The notes: a model not told the origin generated them from the letters alone. 64,000 nt of DNA from Aurantimonas sp. Leaf443 (GCF_001425575.1 NZ_LMRD01000001.1:707745-771744), one strand, 5' to 3'. Positions 1 through 10,320 are shown, numbered from the stretch's first letter. Numbers and translations: made by a program.

Positions 1-1041
1 CGAGACCGCGCTCGTCACCTTGGTCTGGAACTCCGGGTTCTGCAGCGAGGCCAGCACCGCAGGCACCATGCCCTTCAACGCCTCGACGAGCTGGTCGCGC
101 GTCTGCCCGTTCTGCTTGGCGTAGTAGTCGAGGAGCTTGCCCGTGAGCGAATCGTCGACGTAGGTGATGTCGGCCTTGTCGATGTAGAGCTGCGAGATGA
201 GCCCCAGCATCGCCATGCCCGCTCCTTGCGAGTTCTGCGGGTTGGCCGCCATCTGCTGCTGCATCTGGCGCAGCGAGGTGATGAAGGCGGGCGTGTAGCC
301 GGAGATGGCGTAGGTGAAGGAGAGGCTGCCGGCATTCTCCACGTCGAGCTTGAAGGGTTCCAGCGTCAGGGTGCCGCCCTTCGGCTCCCAGTTGGCCGCC
401 CCGTTCAGCGCGCCCTTGAGGCTGGAATAGCCGATGTCGCGCATCGCGGTCGGCCCGGCGGCGGGATCGCCGGAAAAGTCGACGTCGAAGGACGCGACGT
501 CGAAATCGGTCGACAGGGCCGAATCGGCGCCGACCTCGTTCTCGACGGTGGCATCCGACACCGACAGGATCCGGCGCCCGTCGCGCTCGACGCTCATCGA
601 GCCGAGTTCGAGCTTGTCGAAGAAGAAGTCCGAGGCGAGGAGCGCCGGCACCGGCGTCTTGGTCGTGTCCGTGCCGGCGATGCGCAGGCCTTCCAGCACC
701 ATGCCCGTGGCCTGCACGCGGCTCCCCTCCGACATCTCGTCGATGTTCTGGATCGGCACCCGCTCGACCAGGAACCCCTCGCTCGCCGAGCCCGTCACGC
801 CCTCGAAGGTCGCCTGCGCGATCTTCTGCTCGGTATTGCCCTCGAGCGAGAGGCCCTTCAGCACGACGGTCTCGCCCTGCGCCTCGGCACTGTCGTAGGC
901 GAGCGTCACGCCGGCATTCCCGGCGATCGCCTTCAGCCGGTCGCCGAAGGCCTGCGCGTCCACCGCCAAGGCGCTGGCCGACGACAGGAGGACGAGGAGG
1001 GACGCGCCGGCGGCGGCGCGCAGACCGGTCCTGAAAACCAT
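1..1041 (-). CDS. Periplasmic protein of unknown function (C-terminus beyond the window)
   Basis: The reading frame is open from an ATG at 1041 down to base 1, giving 347 codons with no stop, so the C-terminal end lies outside the window. The protein opens with a clear Sec signal peptide (MVFRTGLRAAAGASLLVLLS, Ala-rich cleavage region near residue 26). The rest is a soluble, beta-rich looking sequence with repeated short stretches such as GMVLEGLRI and LSVSDATVEN, and no cysteine pair or catalytic motif that I recognise. It is transcribed away from parC. The layout resembles rhizobial periplasmic proteins of unknown function, but I cannot assign a role. Confidence 0.75.
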   Translation of the reverse strand, partial: MVFRTGLRAAAGASLLVLLSSASALAVDAQAFGDRLKAIAGNAGVTLAYDSAEAQGETVVLKGLSLEGNTEQKIAQATFEGVTGSASEGFLVERVPIQNIDEMSEGSRVQATGMVLEGLRIAGTDTTKTPVPALLASDFFFDKLELGSMSVERDGRRILSVSDATVENEVGADSALSTDFDVASFDVDFSGDPAAGPTAMRDIGYSSLKGALNGAANWEPKGGTLTLEPFKLDVENAGSLSFTYAISGYTPAFITSLRQMQQQMAANPQNSQGAGMAMLGLISQLYIDKADITYVDDSLTGKLLDYYAKQNGQTRDQLVEALKGMVPAVLASLQNPEFQTKVTSAVS

Positions 1042-1278
1042 GGGGATGACCTTTCGTCTCGAAAAAACAGGCGCTGCGGACCGGCCGCCCGGGCCCGACC
1101 GCGAAGCGGCTCGGCCTCGACCTTACGACGAAGCAGCCTTGCGCCGGAAGAAGGAAGCCAGAAGGCGGACGAATGTGGCAAAAGGAGGCGGGAGCGCGGG
1201 ACGCCGCCGCGGCCGATGCGAGTCGCGGACGTTTGTTCTCCTCTTGTTCACGAGGGCGCCATCCAGTAGAGGACGCGC

Positions 1279-3531
1279 ATGGGAAAACCGAGCACGCCGC
1301 CTTCCGATGGCGGCGACATCGAACCGATCGACCTCAAGGCGGCGCTCGAGGAGCGCTATCTCGCCTATGCGCTGTCGACGATCATGGGCCGCGCCCTGCC
1401 GGACGTGCGCGACGGCCTCAAGCCGGTCCATCGCCGCATCGTCCACGCCATGCGGGTTCTGCGGCTCGACCCCGGCCAAGGCTACAAGAAATGCGCGCGC
1501 ATCGTGGGCGACGTGATGGGCAAGTTCCATCCGCACGGTGACGCCTCGATCTACGACGCGCTCGCCCGCCTCGCGCAGGACTTCTCGATCCGCTACCCGC
1601 TGATCGACGGACAGGGCAATTTCGGCAATATCGACGGCGATAGCCCGGCCGCCATGCGCTATACCGAGGCGCGCATGACCGATGTCGCGACGCTTCTCCT
1701 GCGCGGCATCGACGAGGACGCGGTCGACTTCAAGCCGACCTATAACGAGGAGGAGGACGAACCGGTCGTCCTGCCGGGCGCCTTCCCGAACCTCCTCGCC
1801 AACGGCTCGTCCGGCATCGCCGTCGGCATGGCCACCTCGATCCCGCCGCACAATGCCGCCGAGATCTGCGACGCGGCGCTGCATCTCATCGAGCGGCCCG
1901 AGGCCGACGTCGAGGCGCTGCTGCGCTTCATCCAGGGTCCGGACTTTCCGACCGGCGGCGTCATCGTCGACAAGCAGCCGCAGATCCGCGAGGCCTACGA
2001 GACCGGGCGCGGCTCGTTCCGCGTGCGGGCGCGCTGGCACAAGGAGGAACTGGCGCGCGGCGGCTATGTCGTCGTCGTCACGGAGATCCCCTATCAGGTG
2101 CAGAAGTCGCGCCTGATCGAGAAGATCGCCGAGCTCTTCCAGGCCCGCAAGCTGCCGCTCCTCGCCGACATCCGCGACGAATCGGCCGAGGACATCCGGG
2201 TCGTCATCGAGCCCAAGAGCCGGACCGTCGATCCCGAGCTCCTGATGGAGTCGATGTTCCGCCTCACCGATCTCGAGGCGCGCGTCTCGCTCAACATGAA
2301 CGTGCTCTCCGGCGGCAAGGTCCCGCGCGTCCTGTCGCTGCGCGAGGTGCTGCTCGAATGGCTCGCCCATCGCCGCGACGTGCTGCAGCGGCGCACGCGC
2401 AACCGGCTCGGCCAGATCGAGCGGCGGCTGGAGATCGTGGCGGGCTATCTCGTCGCCTTCCTCAATCTCGACGAGGTGATCCGGATCATCCGCGAGGAGG
2501 ACGAGCCCAAGGCCGAGCTGATGCGCACGTTCGAGCTGACGGACGTGCAGGCCGAGGCCATCCTCAACATGCGCCTGCGCTCGCTGCGCAAGCTGGAGGA
2601 GATGGAACTGCGCCGCGAGCACGAGGGGCTGACGCTGGAGAAGGCCGAGAAGGAGGCGCTGCTCGGCTCCGACGCCCTGCAGTGGAAGGCGATCGACGGC
2701 GAGATCCGCGAGGTCCGCGAGACCTTCTCGAAGAAGACCAAGCTCGGCAAGCGCCGCACGCTCTTCGCCGACGCGCCCGCGCGCGCCGAGGGCGACATCG
2801 CGGGCGCCCTGATCGAGCGCGAGCCGATCACCGTCGTGCTCTCGCAGAAGGGCTTCCTCCGGGCCCTGCGCGGGCACATGGCCGACGTCTCCACGCTGAC
2901 CTTCCGCGAGGGCGACGGGCTCAAGCTCTTCTTCCACGCCATGACCACCGACCGCCTCGTCTTCCTCTCGACGGGCGGGCGCGCCTTCTCGCTCGGCGCC
3001 GACAAGCTGCCGGGCGGGCGCGGGCAGGGCGATCCGATCCGCCTCGCCTTCGAGCTCGAGGACGACCAGGACGTGGTGCTCGGCTTCGTCGCCGATCCCG
3101 AACGCCGCCGCCTCATGGTCTCCAGCGACGGCTACGGCTTCGTGGCGAGCGAGGCCGATCTCCTGTCGGGCACGCGCAAGGGCAAGCAGGTGCTCAATGT
3201 CGAGGCCAGGGTGCGTCTCGTGGCGGCCGTGCCGGTGGAGGACGGCGATCATGTCGCGATCGTCGGCGAGAACCGCAAGCTCCTCGTGTTCCCGCTGTCG
3301 CAGGTGCCGCAGATGGGACGCGGCAAGGGCATGCGCCTGCAGCGCTACAAGGACGGCGGCGTCTCGGACGTGAAGATCTTCAAGATCGGCGGCGGGCTCG
3401 TCTGGACGGACGCGGCCGGGCGCCAGTTCAACCGCTCGGCCGCCGAACTCGTCGGCTGGCTCGGAGACCGCGCGACGACCGGTCGCCTCGTGCCGAACGG
3501 CTTCCCCAAGACCAACCGCTTCGCCGGCTGA
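1279..3531 (+). CDS. parC: DNA topoisomerase IV subunit A (ParC)
   Basis: ParC is the DNA cleavage-reunion subunit of topoisomerase IV, which decatenates daughter chromosomes with ParE. At 750 residues it has the usual length. The N-terminal winged-helix/tower core holds the catalytic tyrosine in RYTEAR (Tyr128) and the quinolone-resistance region with HPHGD at residues 84-88. Coiled-coil sequence follows around residues 370-460, then a C-terminal six-bladed beta-pinwheel with [13 protein letters not shown]. The glycine-rich, shorter C-terminal domain fits ParC rather than GyrA. The ATG at 1279 is the first start downstream of a 237-bp divergent promoter region; an upstream ORF in another frame is a shadow. 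Confidence 0.96.
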   Translation: MGKPSTPPSDGGDIEPIDLKAALEERYLAYALSTIMGRALPDVRDGLKPVHRRIVHAMRVLRLDPGQGYKKCARIVGDVMGKFHPHGDASIYDALARLAQDFSIRYPLIDGQGNFGNIDGDSPAAMRYTEARMTDVATLLLRGIDEDAVDFKPTYNEEEDEPVVLPGAFPNLLANGSSGIAVGMATSIPPHNAAEICDAALHLIERPEADVEALLRFIQGPDFPTGGVIVDKQPQIREAYETGRGSFRVRARWHKEELARGGYVVVVTEIPYQVQKSRLIEKIAELFQARKLPLLADIRDESAEDIRVVIEPKSRTVDPELLMESMFRLTDLEARVSLNMNVLSGGKVPRVLSLREVLLEWLAHRRDVLQRRTRNRLGQIERRLEIVAGYLVAFLNLDEVIRIIREEDEPKAELMRTFELTDVQAEAILNMRLRSLRKLEEMELRREHEGLTLEKAEKEALLGSDALQWKAIDGEIREVRETFSKKTKLGKRRTLFADAPARAEGDIAGALIEREPITVVLSQKGFLRALRGHMADVSTLTFREGDGLKLFFHAMTTDRLVFLSTGGRAFSLGADKLPGGRGQGDPIRLAFELEDDQDVVLGFVADPERRRLMVSSDGYGFVASEADLLSGTRKGKQVLNVEARVRLVAAVPVEDGDHVAIVGENRKLLVFPLSQVPQMGRGKGMRLQRYKDGGVSDVKIFKIGGGLVWTDAAGRQFNRSAAELVGWLGDRATTGRLVPNGFPKTNRFAG

Positions 3532-3607
3532 GGCCTGCCGGGCGCGGCGGCGAGGGCGGCGGGCCTGGTCGACGGTGCCGGAGGCGCCCCGGCGTATCGT
3601 CTGGTCC

Positions 3608-4519
3608 TCAGGCCGCCGGTGCCTGTTTCGGGCGCCGGCGCTGCGCGAGTTCCATCGCGGAATGGCCGACAAGGGCCGCGATCACCACCGCGCCGCCGAC
3701 GAGGGCCATGGTGCGGGGCACCTCGTCGAACACCATCCAGACCCAGAGCGGTGCGAGCACCGTTTCCAGGAGGTAGCCCATGGAGACGACGGGCGCGGGC
3801 ACGAAGCTCGGGGCGATCGACAGGCAGACGAGCGAGATCGGCAGGACGAGGCCGCCATTGGCGACGAGCCAGCCGACGCTTTCGGAGTGCAGCCCTTCTG
3901 CGAAGGCGAAGGGCGCGGCGAGGAGCGCGCAGGGGAGCATGCCGAGCGCCGAGGCGTAGCGCATGTCGCGCCCGCTGCGGCGCGTCAACGTCAGCGCCAG
4001 CGCGATGCAAAGGGCGGTCGCCAGCGCCGCGAGGTCGCCCATCCAGTTGCCGCTCTCGAGGCCGGAGCCGATGATGAGAGCGATGCCGAGCAGCGTCACC
4101 GGCACGGCCAGAACCGTGGCAAGGCTCGGCCTCTCGCCGATGAGCAGGAAGGAGAGGATCGCGGCGAAGAGCGGGTTGAGCGCCAGGATGAACACGACAT
4201 TGGCCGCGTCCGTCGTGAAGATCGCCGTGACGAAGCCAAGCGAGGAGCAGGTATAGAGCCCCGTCACCAGAAGCCCGGCGCGCCCCGCCACGAGCGGCGG
4301 CGCCTTGCCGCCGCGCCGCTCGAAGGCCCAGAGCGCCAGGACGGCGAGGACGGCGAGCGAGCTGCGGATGAGGACGGCCGACCAGAAGCTCGAATCCGAC
4401 AGGCGGATCATCGGGATGTCGAGCGACAGGAGAAGCCCGCCCATCGTCACGAAGCCGAGCCCTCTGGCATAGACGGCGCCGGCATCGGCATCGGCGGCGG
4501 TGGACGGAAGGCTGGCCAT
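3608..4519 (-). CDS. EamA/DMT-family transporter
   Basis: This is a 303-residue inner-membrane protein of the drug/metabolite transporter superfamily, with about ten hydrophobic helices arranged as two EamA repeats (roughly residues 18-145 and 160-290). Features visible are LSFLLIGERPSLATVLAVPV at the end of the first repeat and APLWVWMVFDEVPRTMALVG at the equivalent place in the second, both typical EamA helix-4/5 boundaries. Members export amino acids or other small metabolites, but the substrate cannot be read from the sequence. It converges on parC with a 76-bp gap. Confidence 0.88.
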   Translation of the reverse strand: MASLPSTAADADAGAVYARGLGFVTMGGLLLSLDIPMIRLSDSSFWSAVLIRSSLAVLAVLALWAFERRGGKAPPLVAGRAGLLVTGLYTCSSLGFVTAIFTTDAANVVFILALNPLFAAILSFLLIGERPSLATVLAVPVTLLGIALIIGSGLESGNWMGDLAALATALCIALALTLTRRSGRDMRYASALGMLPCALLAAPFAFAEGLHSESVGWLVANGGLVLPISLVCLSIAPSFVPAPVVSMGYLLETVLAPLWVWMVFDEVPRTMALVGGAVVIAALVGHSAMELAQRRRPKQAPAA

Positions 4520-4676
4520 GGGACGAGAGCTCGCGGCGACGGGACGGGCACCGCGCCGCGGCGGAAGGGGGCGACGGTGCCGGGCGCGAGGGTCCCGGGT
4601 TAAGCGCCCGGGCGCGCGCGGCGCAAGCGATTTCGCCGCTGCCGGTGCAGAACCTGCCGCCCGCGCGGCGCCGGCC

Positions 4677-5423
4677 TCAGCCCTCGAAGCGCTCCCAGCC
4701 CTTGGGCATCAGGTGCTCCTGCGGCTGATAGCGGATCTTGTAGTCCATCTTGCGCGAGCCGCGCACCCAGTAGCCGAGATAGAGATAGGGCAGGCCGAGC
4801 GAGCGGGCGCGTTCGATATGGTCGAGGATCATGTAGGTGCCGAGACTGCGGGCCATCTCGTCCGGCTCGTAGAACGAGTAGACCATGGAGAGCCCGTCGC
4901 CCATCACGTCGGAGAGCGCGACGCCGAGGAGTTCGCCGTCCGAGCGCTGCGTGAAGGCGGAATCGGGGCCGCGGCGGCGATACTGGATGAGCCGCGTGTC
5001 GACCTGGCTGTCCTCCACCATCATCGCGTAGTCGAGGACGCTCATCTCCGACATGCCGCCATGGGTGTGGCGCGTCTCCAGATAGCGCCGGAACAGCGCG
5101 TACTGTTCGGAGGAGGGCTCGGCGTCGCTCATCCGCCCGACGAGGTCGGCGTTGCGCGCGGTCACCCGCCGCATCGTGCGCGAGGGCGTGAACTCGTCGA
5201 CGAGGATGCGCACGGAGATGCAGGCGCGGCAGCGCTCGCAGGCCGGGCGATAGGCGATGTTCTGGCTGCGCCGGAAGCCGCCCTGCGTGAGGAGGTCGAG
5301 GAGGGCCGGCGCCCGGTCTCCCACGAGATGGGTGAAGACCTTCCGCTCGGCCTGGCCGGCGAGATAGGGGCAGGCAGACGGTGCGGTCAGGAAGAACTGC
5401 GGCGTCTGCGGATGAATGGTCAT
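4677..5423 (-). CDS. bpt: Aspartate/glutamate leucyltransferase (Bpt)
   Basis: The protein matches the bacterial ATE1 homologue Bpt, which transfers leucine from Leu-tRNA to N-terminal aspartate or glutamate of proteins and so feeds them into the ClpS/ClpAP N-end-rule pathway. It is 248 residues, the normal length. The conserved N-terminal cysteine cluster is present (CPYL at residue 18 and CERCRAC at 62-68), as is the C-terminal GNAT-like block with [17 protein letters not shown]. Bpt rather than eukaryote-type Ate is expected in this phylum. The start ATG at 5423 gives the typical MTxHP...QFFLTAPS N-terminus. Confidence 0.95.
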   Translation of the reverse strand: MTIHPQTPQFFLTAPSACPYLAGQAERKVFTHLVGDRAPALLDLLTQGGFRRSQNIAYRPACERCRACISVRILVDEFTPSRTMRRVTARNADLVGRMSDAEPSSEQYALFRRYLETRHTHGGMSEMSVLDYAMMVEDSQVDTRLIQYRRRGPDSAFTQRSDGELLGVALSDVMGDGLSMVYSFYEPDEMARSLGTYMILDHIERARSLGLPYLYLGYWVRGSRKMDYKIRYQPQEHLMPKGWERFEG

Positions 5424-5589
5424 CGGGTCGGGCGTCCTGCCGGGTGCGCCGTGCGGTCCGGCGTCGTCGGAGCATAAATCAACACGGGCGGCCGGCGGAA
5501 GTCATGTCTCGGCGGAGCGGCCCGCAAGCCTTGCCGATTCTGCGCCGGAGCCCCGGGCGCGGGGGGCTCCGGCCGGCCGGATGCGACCT

Positions 5590-6063
5590 TCAGTCCGTGC
5601 GCACGACGACGGTGCCGAGGAGGAGATCGTGCAGGAGCTGCTTGCGCGCGGTGGCGAGGCCGACGAGGAGGACGAAGGGCGTCAGCACGGCCGTCGAGGC
5701 CCAGAACAGGACGCCGTGCAGGACCGCGAGCGCCGGGTCGACCCGACCGCCGTCGAGCCGCGCGACGCGAAGGCCCGCGAGCCGCATGCCCGGCGTCGCC
5801 TGTTTCGCCCCGCCCATCGTGAGGCCGATATAGGGGATGGCGACCAGCGGCAGGAGGATCGCGTAGAGGCCCCAGGCGAGGCCGAAGGAGAGGATGCCGA
5901 GGACGAAGACGAGGACGGCCAGCGGCACGCTCAGCGCGAGCACGATCGTGTAGTCGGCGACGAAGGAGAGCATGCGGCGCGTGCGCACGCTGCGGTAGAG
6001 GCGCGGCGCGTCGAGGGCGGAGGCGCGCGCTCCGGAAAGGGGCATCTCGGCCTGCTGCGTCAC
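5590..6063 (-). CDS. RDD-family membrane protein
   Basis: This 157-residue protein has an RDD domain: an arginine-rich first helix region (RSVRTRRMLSFVADYTIVLA), a central aspartate in the first membrane segment, and a second conserved block TPGMRLAGLRV. There are about three membrane helices. RDD proteins are small inner-membrane proteins of poorly defined function, some linked to ion exchange. The track start at 6063 is GTG; an ATG seven codons in (6045) is an alternative. It sits 88 bp downstream of hemB on the same strand and may be cotranscribed with it. Confidence 0.85.
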   Translation of the reverse strand: MTQQAEMPLSGARASALDAPRLYRSVRTRRMLSFVADYTIVLALSVPLAVLVFVLGILSFGLAWGLYAILLPLVAIPYIGLTMGGAKQATPGMRLAGLRVARLDGGRVDPALAVLHGVLFWASTAVLTPFVLLVGLATARKQLLHDLLLGTVVVRTD

Positions 6064-6151
6064 GTCGCGGTCTCCTTCGCATCTGACGGGACGCGTCGGT
6101 GCGGCCCGTTCGATCAGGACATGGGAAGCGGCGCGCCCCGTTGCAACGCCG

Positions 6152-7183
6152 TCAGCGCGCGAGAAGCGCGGCGGCCCGCGGCGAGAAGTAGCTGAGCACG
6201 CCCGCCGCGCCGGCCCGCTTGAAGGCCGACAGGCTCTCCATCATCGCGCGTTCCTCCTCCAGCCAGCCGTTGCCGGCCGCCGCCATGATCATCGCGTATT
6301 CGCCGGAGGTCTGGTAGGCGAAAGTCGGCATGGCGAATTCGTGCGCGAGGCGCGAGACGATGTCGAGATAGGGCAGGCCGGGCTTGACCATGATCATGTC
6401 CGCCCCTTCCGCGATGTCCTGCTCGGCCTCGCGGACCGCCTCCTCGGCATTGCCGTAGTCCATCTGATAGGTGCGCTTGTCGCCCTTCAGCAGCGTGTTC
6501 GAGCCGACCGCGTCGCGGAACGGGCCGTAGAAGGCGGAGGCGTATTTGGCGGCGTAGCTCATGATGAGCGCGTCGCCGTGGCCGGCCTCGTCGAGGGCGG
6601 CGCGGATGCAGGCGACGCGACCGTCCATCATGTCGGAGGGCCCGATGATGTCGCAGCCCGCCTCCGCCTGCACCACCGCCTGCCGGCACAGGATCTCCAC
6701 GCTCTCGTCGTTGACGATGCGGCCCTCGCGCAGGATGCCGTCGTGGCCGTGGCTCGTATAGGGATCGAGCGCGACGTCGCAGAGAATGCCGATGTCGGGC
6801 ACCGCCTTCTTGATGGCGCGCGTCGCCCGGCACACGAGATTGTGCGCGTTCAGCGCCTCGGTGCCGAACTCGTCGCGCTTCTCGGTGCCGGTGAAGGGAA
6901 AGAGCGCCACGACCGGGATGCCGAGATCGCGCGCCCGCAGCGCGGCCTCCACGCAGCCCTCGACCGAGAGGCGGAAGACGCCGGGCATGGAGGCGACGGG
7001 CACGGGCTCGCCGCCGCCCTCGCGCACGAAGATCGGCCAGATGAGATCGTCGGGCAGGAGGCGCGTCTCGCGCACCAGCCGGCGCACCCAGTCCGTCCGC
7101 CGCAGCCGCCGCATCCGGCGCCCGCCGGTCGCATCGTCGATGCGGGCGGTGACGTCTGGCTTTCGCGAGGAGGAGTTCGTCAT
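6152..7183 (-). CDS. hemB: Delta-aminolevulinic acid dehydratase (porphobilinogen synthase)
   Basis: HemB condenses two 5-aminolevulinate molecules to porphobilinogen in the tetrapyrrole pathway that supplies heme and the corrin ring. The two active-site lysines are visible, Lys213 in YAAKYASAFYG and Lys267 in MVKPGLPYLD. The metal-binding loop reads DVALDPYTSHGHDG, the aspartate-type site seen in Mg-dependent alphaproteobacterial enzymes rather than the cysteine-rich zinc site. Length is 343 residues, with a short extra N-terminus. It is divergent from the small membrane protein at 7399 across a 215-bp gap. Confidence 0.97.
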   Translation of the reverse strand: MTNSSSRKPDVTARIDDATGGRRMRRLRRTDWVRRLVRETRLLPDDLIWPIFVREGGGEPVPVASMPGVFRLSVEGCVEAALRARDLGIPVVALFPFTGTEKRDEFGTEALNAHNLVCRATRAIKKAVPDIGILCDVALDPYTSHGHDGILREGRIVNDESVEILCRQAVVQAEAGCDIIGPSDMMDGRVACIRAALDEAGHGDALIMSYAAKYASAFYGPFRDAVGSNTLLKGDKRTYQMDYGNAEEAVREAEQDIAEGADMIMVKPGLPYLDIVSRLAHEFAMPTFAYQTSGEYAMIMAAAGNGWLEEERAMMESLSAFKRAGAAGVLSYFSPRAAALLAR

Positions 7184-7398
7184 GGCAGGCGGCCTTTCGC
7201 GGGGCTGCGCAAGCGCGGGGGTCCGATGCTCTAAGCCCTGCGGATGCCCCCCGCAAGATTGACGATCCTTTCCGCAATGCTCTACGGAACGGGGGTGCCC
7301 ACCCTCGTCCCAGCCCGTGCCGCCCTTCGCAACGCCGCGCGCCGCCGCCCGGGTTCCGCCCGCACGAAGCCCGGACGACAGATGCGGGGAGGCGCCTC

Positions 7399-7815
7399 TT
7401 GAAGCCGATCGGCGCCGAATCGGAGGAGCGCCTGAACCGCCGTCTGACGATCTGGCTCCTGCGTCTCTTCTCGGTCGCGCTCTTCTGGATCGGTATCGGC
7501 TGCTGGATCCGCCTCGTCGGCATCTTCGACGGACCGCTCTCGCGCTTCGACCTGATGCCCGTCTGGTGGAAGATCGCCACGCCCGCGCTCGCCGTCCTCT
7601 ATCCCGTGGCCGCGATGGGGCTCTGGCTGCCGGCGACCTGGGGCGTCGTGATCTGGGTTCTGATCGCCACGACCGAGGTGATGATGCATGTGGGCTTCCC
7701 GCATCTCTTCGGCCCCGGCCTCGTGCTGCCGGCCCTGCACCTCTTCGGCCTCACCATGCTCCTGATCCTGCGCCTCATCGGCTGGCGGGAGAAGCGCCGC
7801 GCCCGCGGCTACTGA
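7399..7815 (+). CDS. DUF6163-like small integral membrane protein
   Basis: The product is 138 residues with four hydrophobic segments (about residues 17-40, 55-75, 78-95 and 105-128). There is no catalytic motif. The start is TTG at 7399, supported by a strong GGGGAGG Shine-Dalgarno sequence ending six bases upstream. It lies immediately in front of ldtR, an arrangement common in Hyphomicrobiales where this family is annotated DUF6163. A role in envelope biology is suggested only by that neighbourhood. Confidence 0.75.
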   Translation: MKPIGAESEERLNRRLTIWLLRLFSVALFWIGIGCWIRLVGIFDGPLSRFDLMPVWWKIATPALAVLYPVAAMGLWLPATWGVVIWVLIATTEVMMHVGFPHLFGPGLVLPALHLFGLTMLLILRLIGWREKRRARGY

Positions 7816-8079
7816 TCGGGCGTCCGACTGCCCGGACTGGGCGTCGCGGGCGTCGGATCAAGGCCGCTGCAAGTCACGCGCGGCCGGTTCGTCGGCCGAG
7901 GGTTACCAAGCCCTGTAGAAGCGACGCGAAACACTTCACGTTAATCAAGCAACGGTGTCGGCCACGCGCAAGGTGCTGTTAAGTCTGTGGTTTAAGTCGA
8001 ATTTTAGAGGGGGTGCCTAGTGTCGGCCTCAAGATGGAGTGACTCGAAAAATCCATCGCACAACAGCGGAGCCCGACCC

Positions 8080-8589
8080 ATGAACGCCAAGTCGAATCTC
8101 GACAGTGCTCAACCCATGGAACCGAAGACTGAACTGAAGTCCCTCTATCTTGAGACCTTGCAACTGGTCGAGCGGCTGCACCGCCGGCTCCTGGACGTGA
8201 TCAAGGACGAGTTCGACCGCAACGAGCGCACCGATATCAACGCCGTGCAGGCGCTGCTCCTGTTCAACATCGGCGATTCCGTGCTCACGGCGGGCGAGCT
8301 GCGCACCCGCGGCTTCTATCTCGGCTCGAACGTCTCCTACAATCTGAAGAAGCTCGTCGAGCTCGGCTTCATCAACCACCAGAAGTCGCGCATCGACCGG
8401 CGCGCCGTGCGCGTGTCGCTGACCGATGCGGGCCGCGAGGTCGCCGCGGTCGTCGCCGATCTCTACGACCGCCATATCGGCTCCATCGACAAGGTGGGCG
8501 GCCTCGACGAACAGGAGTTCCAGAAGCTCAACCGCTCGCTGCAGCGGCTCGACCGCTTCTGGAACGACACGATCGCCTATCGTCTCTGA
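8080..8589 (+). CDS. ldtR: MarR-family transcriptional regulator LdtR
   Basis: This 169-residue winged-helix protein (counted from ATG 8080) carries a MarR-type DNA-binding block, with LTAGELRTRGFYLGSNVSYNLKKLVELGFI as recognition region split around residues 66-95, followed by the wing RIDRRAVRVSLT. It matches LdtR, the regulator known in Liberibacter and rhizobia to control the adjacent L,D-transpeptidase gene ldtP and osmotic/envelope stress responses. An in-frame start at 8020 exists, but the ATG at 8080 has a purine-rich site (AGCGGAGC) in front and gives the usual N-terminus. The ldtP gene lies 347 bp downstream on the same strand. Confidence 0.88.
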   Translation: MNAKSNLDSAQPMEPKTELKSLYLETLQLVERLHRRLLDVIKDEFDRNERTDINAVQALLLFNIGDSVLTAGELRTRGFYLGSNVSYNLKKLVELGFINHQKSRIDRRAVRVSLTDAGREVAAVVADLYDRHIGSIDKVGGLDEQEFQKLNRSLQRLDRFWNDTIAYRL

Positions 8590-8936
8590 CCGGGAGAACC
8601 CGGACCGGACGGGCGCCGCCATGATGGCGCGCGCAAGGGCCCATGACGGCGCCCGCCCGACGCCCCGCGGCCATGACGGCCGGCGGGGTTTCGGCGTTTC
8701 AGGGGCTTCGCGAGGCCGGTCGCCATGCGCCCGATCCCGGCCGGACCCGTCGCGACGGCCGCCCGCATCACGCCGGATTGTGCCCGGCTTCACGCTTTGG
8801 CCGCATTGTCGCGGCTTACCTCCTCGTCATCTGAGCCCCATGCCGCGCTGCGGCGGACGACGCCTTCGTTAGCCTCCGGTTAAGCATGCGCGGCTAGTTT
8901 CGACCGCCGGACATCGATCCGGTCGACGGGGGACCG
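8590..8936. other. Intergenic region between ldtR and ldtP
   Basis: These 347 bases contain no credible gene; the short ORFs here have shadow-like, arginine/proline-rich products. The stretch should contain the ldtP promoter. A GGTTAAGCATGC element at 8878-8889 shares the TTAAG core of the paired repeats upstream of ldtR. A GGGGGACCG motif just before 8937 serves as the ldtP ribosome-binding region. Confidence 0.5.
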
Positions 8937-10286
8937 ATGAAGACCAAGAAGACCACGCTCGCCGCTTCCGCGCTCACGCGCCGCGCCTTCGTTCTGGGAA
9001 CGGCGGGCGCAGGGCTCACGGCCTTCGCGGGTTCGGCGCTCGCGCAGAACGCCATCGACGACCTTCTCTCGGCGCCCAGTCGCGGCAACTGGGACGACCA
9101 GTTCGACATGCGCGGCTCGAACGTGAAGCAGGTGGCCTCGAACTCGCCGGTCTTCTCGACGAGCACGCTGCAATCCACCCAGGCGGCCATCGAGAGCTAC
9201 CGGCAGATCGTGGCCATGGGCGGCTGGCCGATGGTGCCGGACCAGGCGCCGATGAAGCTCGGCGTCGAGGGCCCGGCCGTCGCCGCGCTGCGCCAGCGCC
9301 TCGCCATGTCCGGCGACCTCGCGCAGGACCGCGTCCAGTCCGGCGCCTTCGACAGTTTCGTCGACGCCGCCGCCAAGCGCTTCCAGGCCCGCCACGGACT
9401 GCCGGCGGACGGCGTCGTCTCGACCTACACCTACAAGGCGCTGAACGTGCCGGCCGATCTTCGGCTCGGCCAGCTCATGACGAACATGAACCGGCTGCAG
9501 AACGAGCCGATGGTGCAGGCCCCGGCGCCGCGCTTCGTCATGGTCAACATCCCGGCCGCTTCCATCGAGGCGGTGGAGAACGGCCGCGTCGTGCAGCGCC
9601 ACACGGCCGTCGTCGGCAAGATCGACCGCCAGTCGCCGATCCTGAACTCGCAGATCACCAACCTGAACCTCAATCCCTACTGGCACGCGCCGGCGTCCAT
9701 CGTGCGGCGCGACATCATTCCGCTGATGCAGAAGGACCCGACCTATCTGGAGCGGAACGAGATCCACATCTTCGCCGCCGACGGCACGGAGATCCCGCCG
9801 CAGTCCATCAACTGGCAGACCGAGGAGGCGGTGAAGTACCTGTTCCGCCAGAATCCCGGCAAGAACAACGCGATGGCCTCGGTGAAGATCAACTTCCCGA
9901 ACCCGCATGCCGTCTACATGCACGACACGCCGCAGCAGGGCCTGTTCTCCGAGCTGATGCGCTTCGCCTCCTCGGGCTGCGTGCGCGTGCAGAACGTGCG
10001 CGACCTCATCGTCTGGCTCGCCCGCGACGAGCCGGGCTGGGACCGCCAGCGCATCGAGCAGGTCATCGCCACGCGCCAGCGCCAGGACATCGACCTCACC
10101 CATCCGGTGCCGGTCTTCTTCACCTACGTCACCGCCTGGGCGACGGACCCGACCGTCGTGCAGTTCCGCGACGACATCTACCACCGCGACGGCGTCGAGC
10201 AGCTGGCGATGAGCGAGCTGACGACCACGGCCTACGCCGCCGACCAGCAGAACCCCTACGCGCGCGGCGACGACGAGGGCTACTGA
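8937..10286 (+). CDS. ldtP: L,D-transpeptidase (LdtP)
   Basis: This is a periplasmic L,D-transpeptidase that makes 3-3 peptidoglycan cross-links or anchors proteins to peptidoglycan. The N-terminus has a twin-arginine-like signal (RRAFVLGTAGAG, arginines at 15-16) ending in GSALAQ. A peptidoglycan-binding domain spans about residues 95-165 (RQRLAMSGDL ... FQARHGLPADG). The YkuD catalytic domain lies around residues 190-390 with the cysteine signature SSGCVRVQN near residue 345 and an upstream conserved histidine (AVYMHDTP). Length is 449. Position behind ldtR supports direct regulation by it. Confidence 0.93.
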   Translation: MKTKKTTLAASALTRRAFVLGTAGAGLTAFAGSALAQNAIDDLLSAPSRGNWDDQFDMRGSNVKQVASNSPVFSTSTLQSTQAAIESYRQIVAMGGWPMVPDQAPMKLGVEGPAVAALRQRLAMSGDLAQDRVQSGAFDSFVDAAAKRFQARHGLPADGVVSTYTYKALNVPADLRLGQLMTNMNRLQNEPMVQAPAPRFVMVNIPAASIEAVENGRVVQRHTAVVGKIDRQSPILNSQITNLNLNPYWHAPASIVRRDIIPLMQKDPTYLERNEIHIFAADGTEIPPQSINWQTEEAVKYLFRQNPGKNNAMASVKINFPNPHAVYMHDTPQQGLFSELMRFASSGCVRVQNVRDLIVWLARDEPGWDRQRIEQVIATRQRQDIDLTHPVPVFFTYVTAWATDPTVVQFRDDIYHRDGVEQLAMSELTTTAYAADQQNPYARGDDEGY

Positions 10287-10320
10287 GCCCTCGCGCCTCT
10301 CCCGCCGACAGATCCGGATG

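Noticed and set aside
8643-8834. 63-residue ORF between ldtR and ldtP
   Set aside because: No ribosome-binding site, shadow-like composition, and overlaps other frames equally open in this GC-rich stretch.
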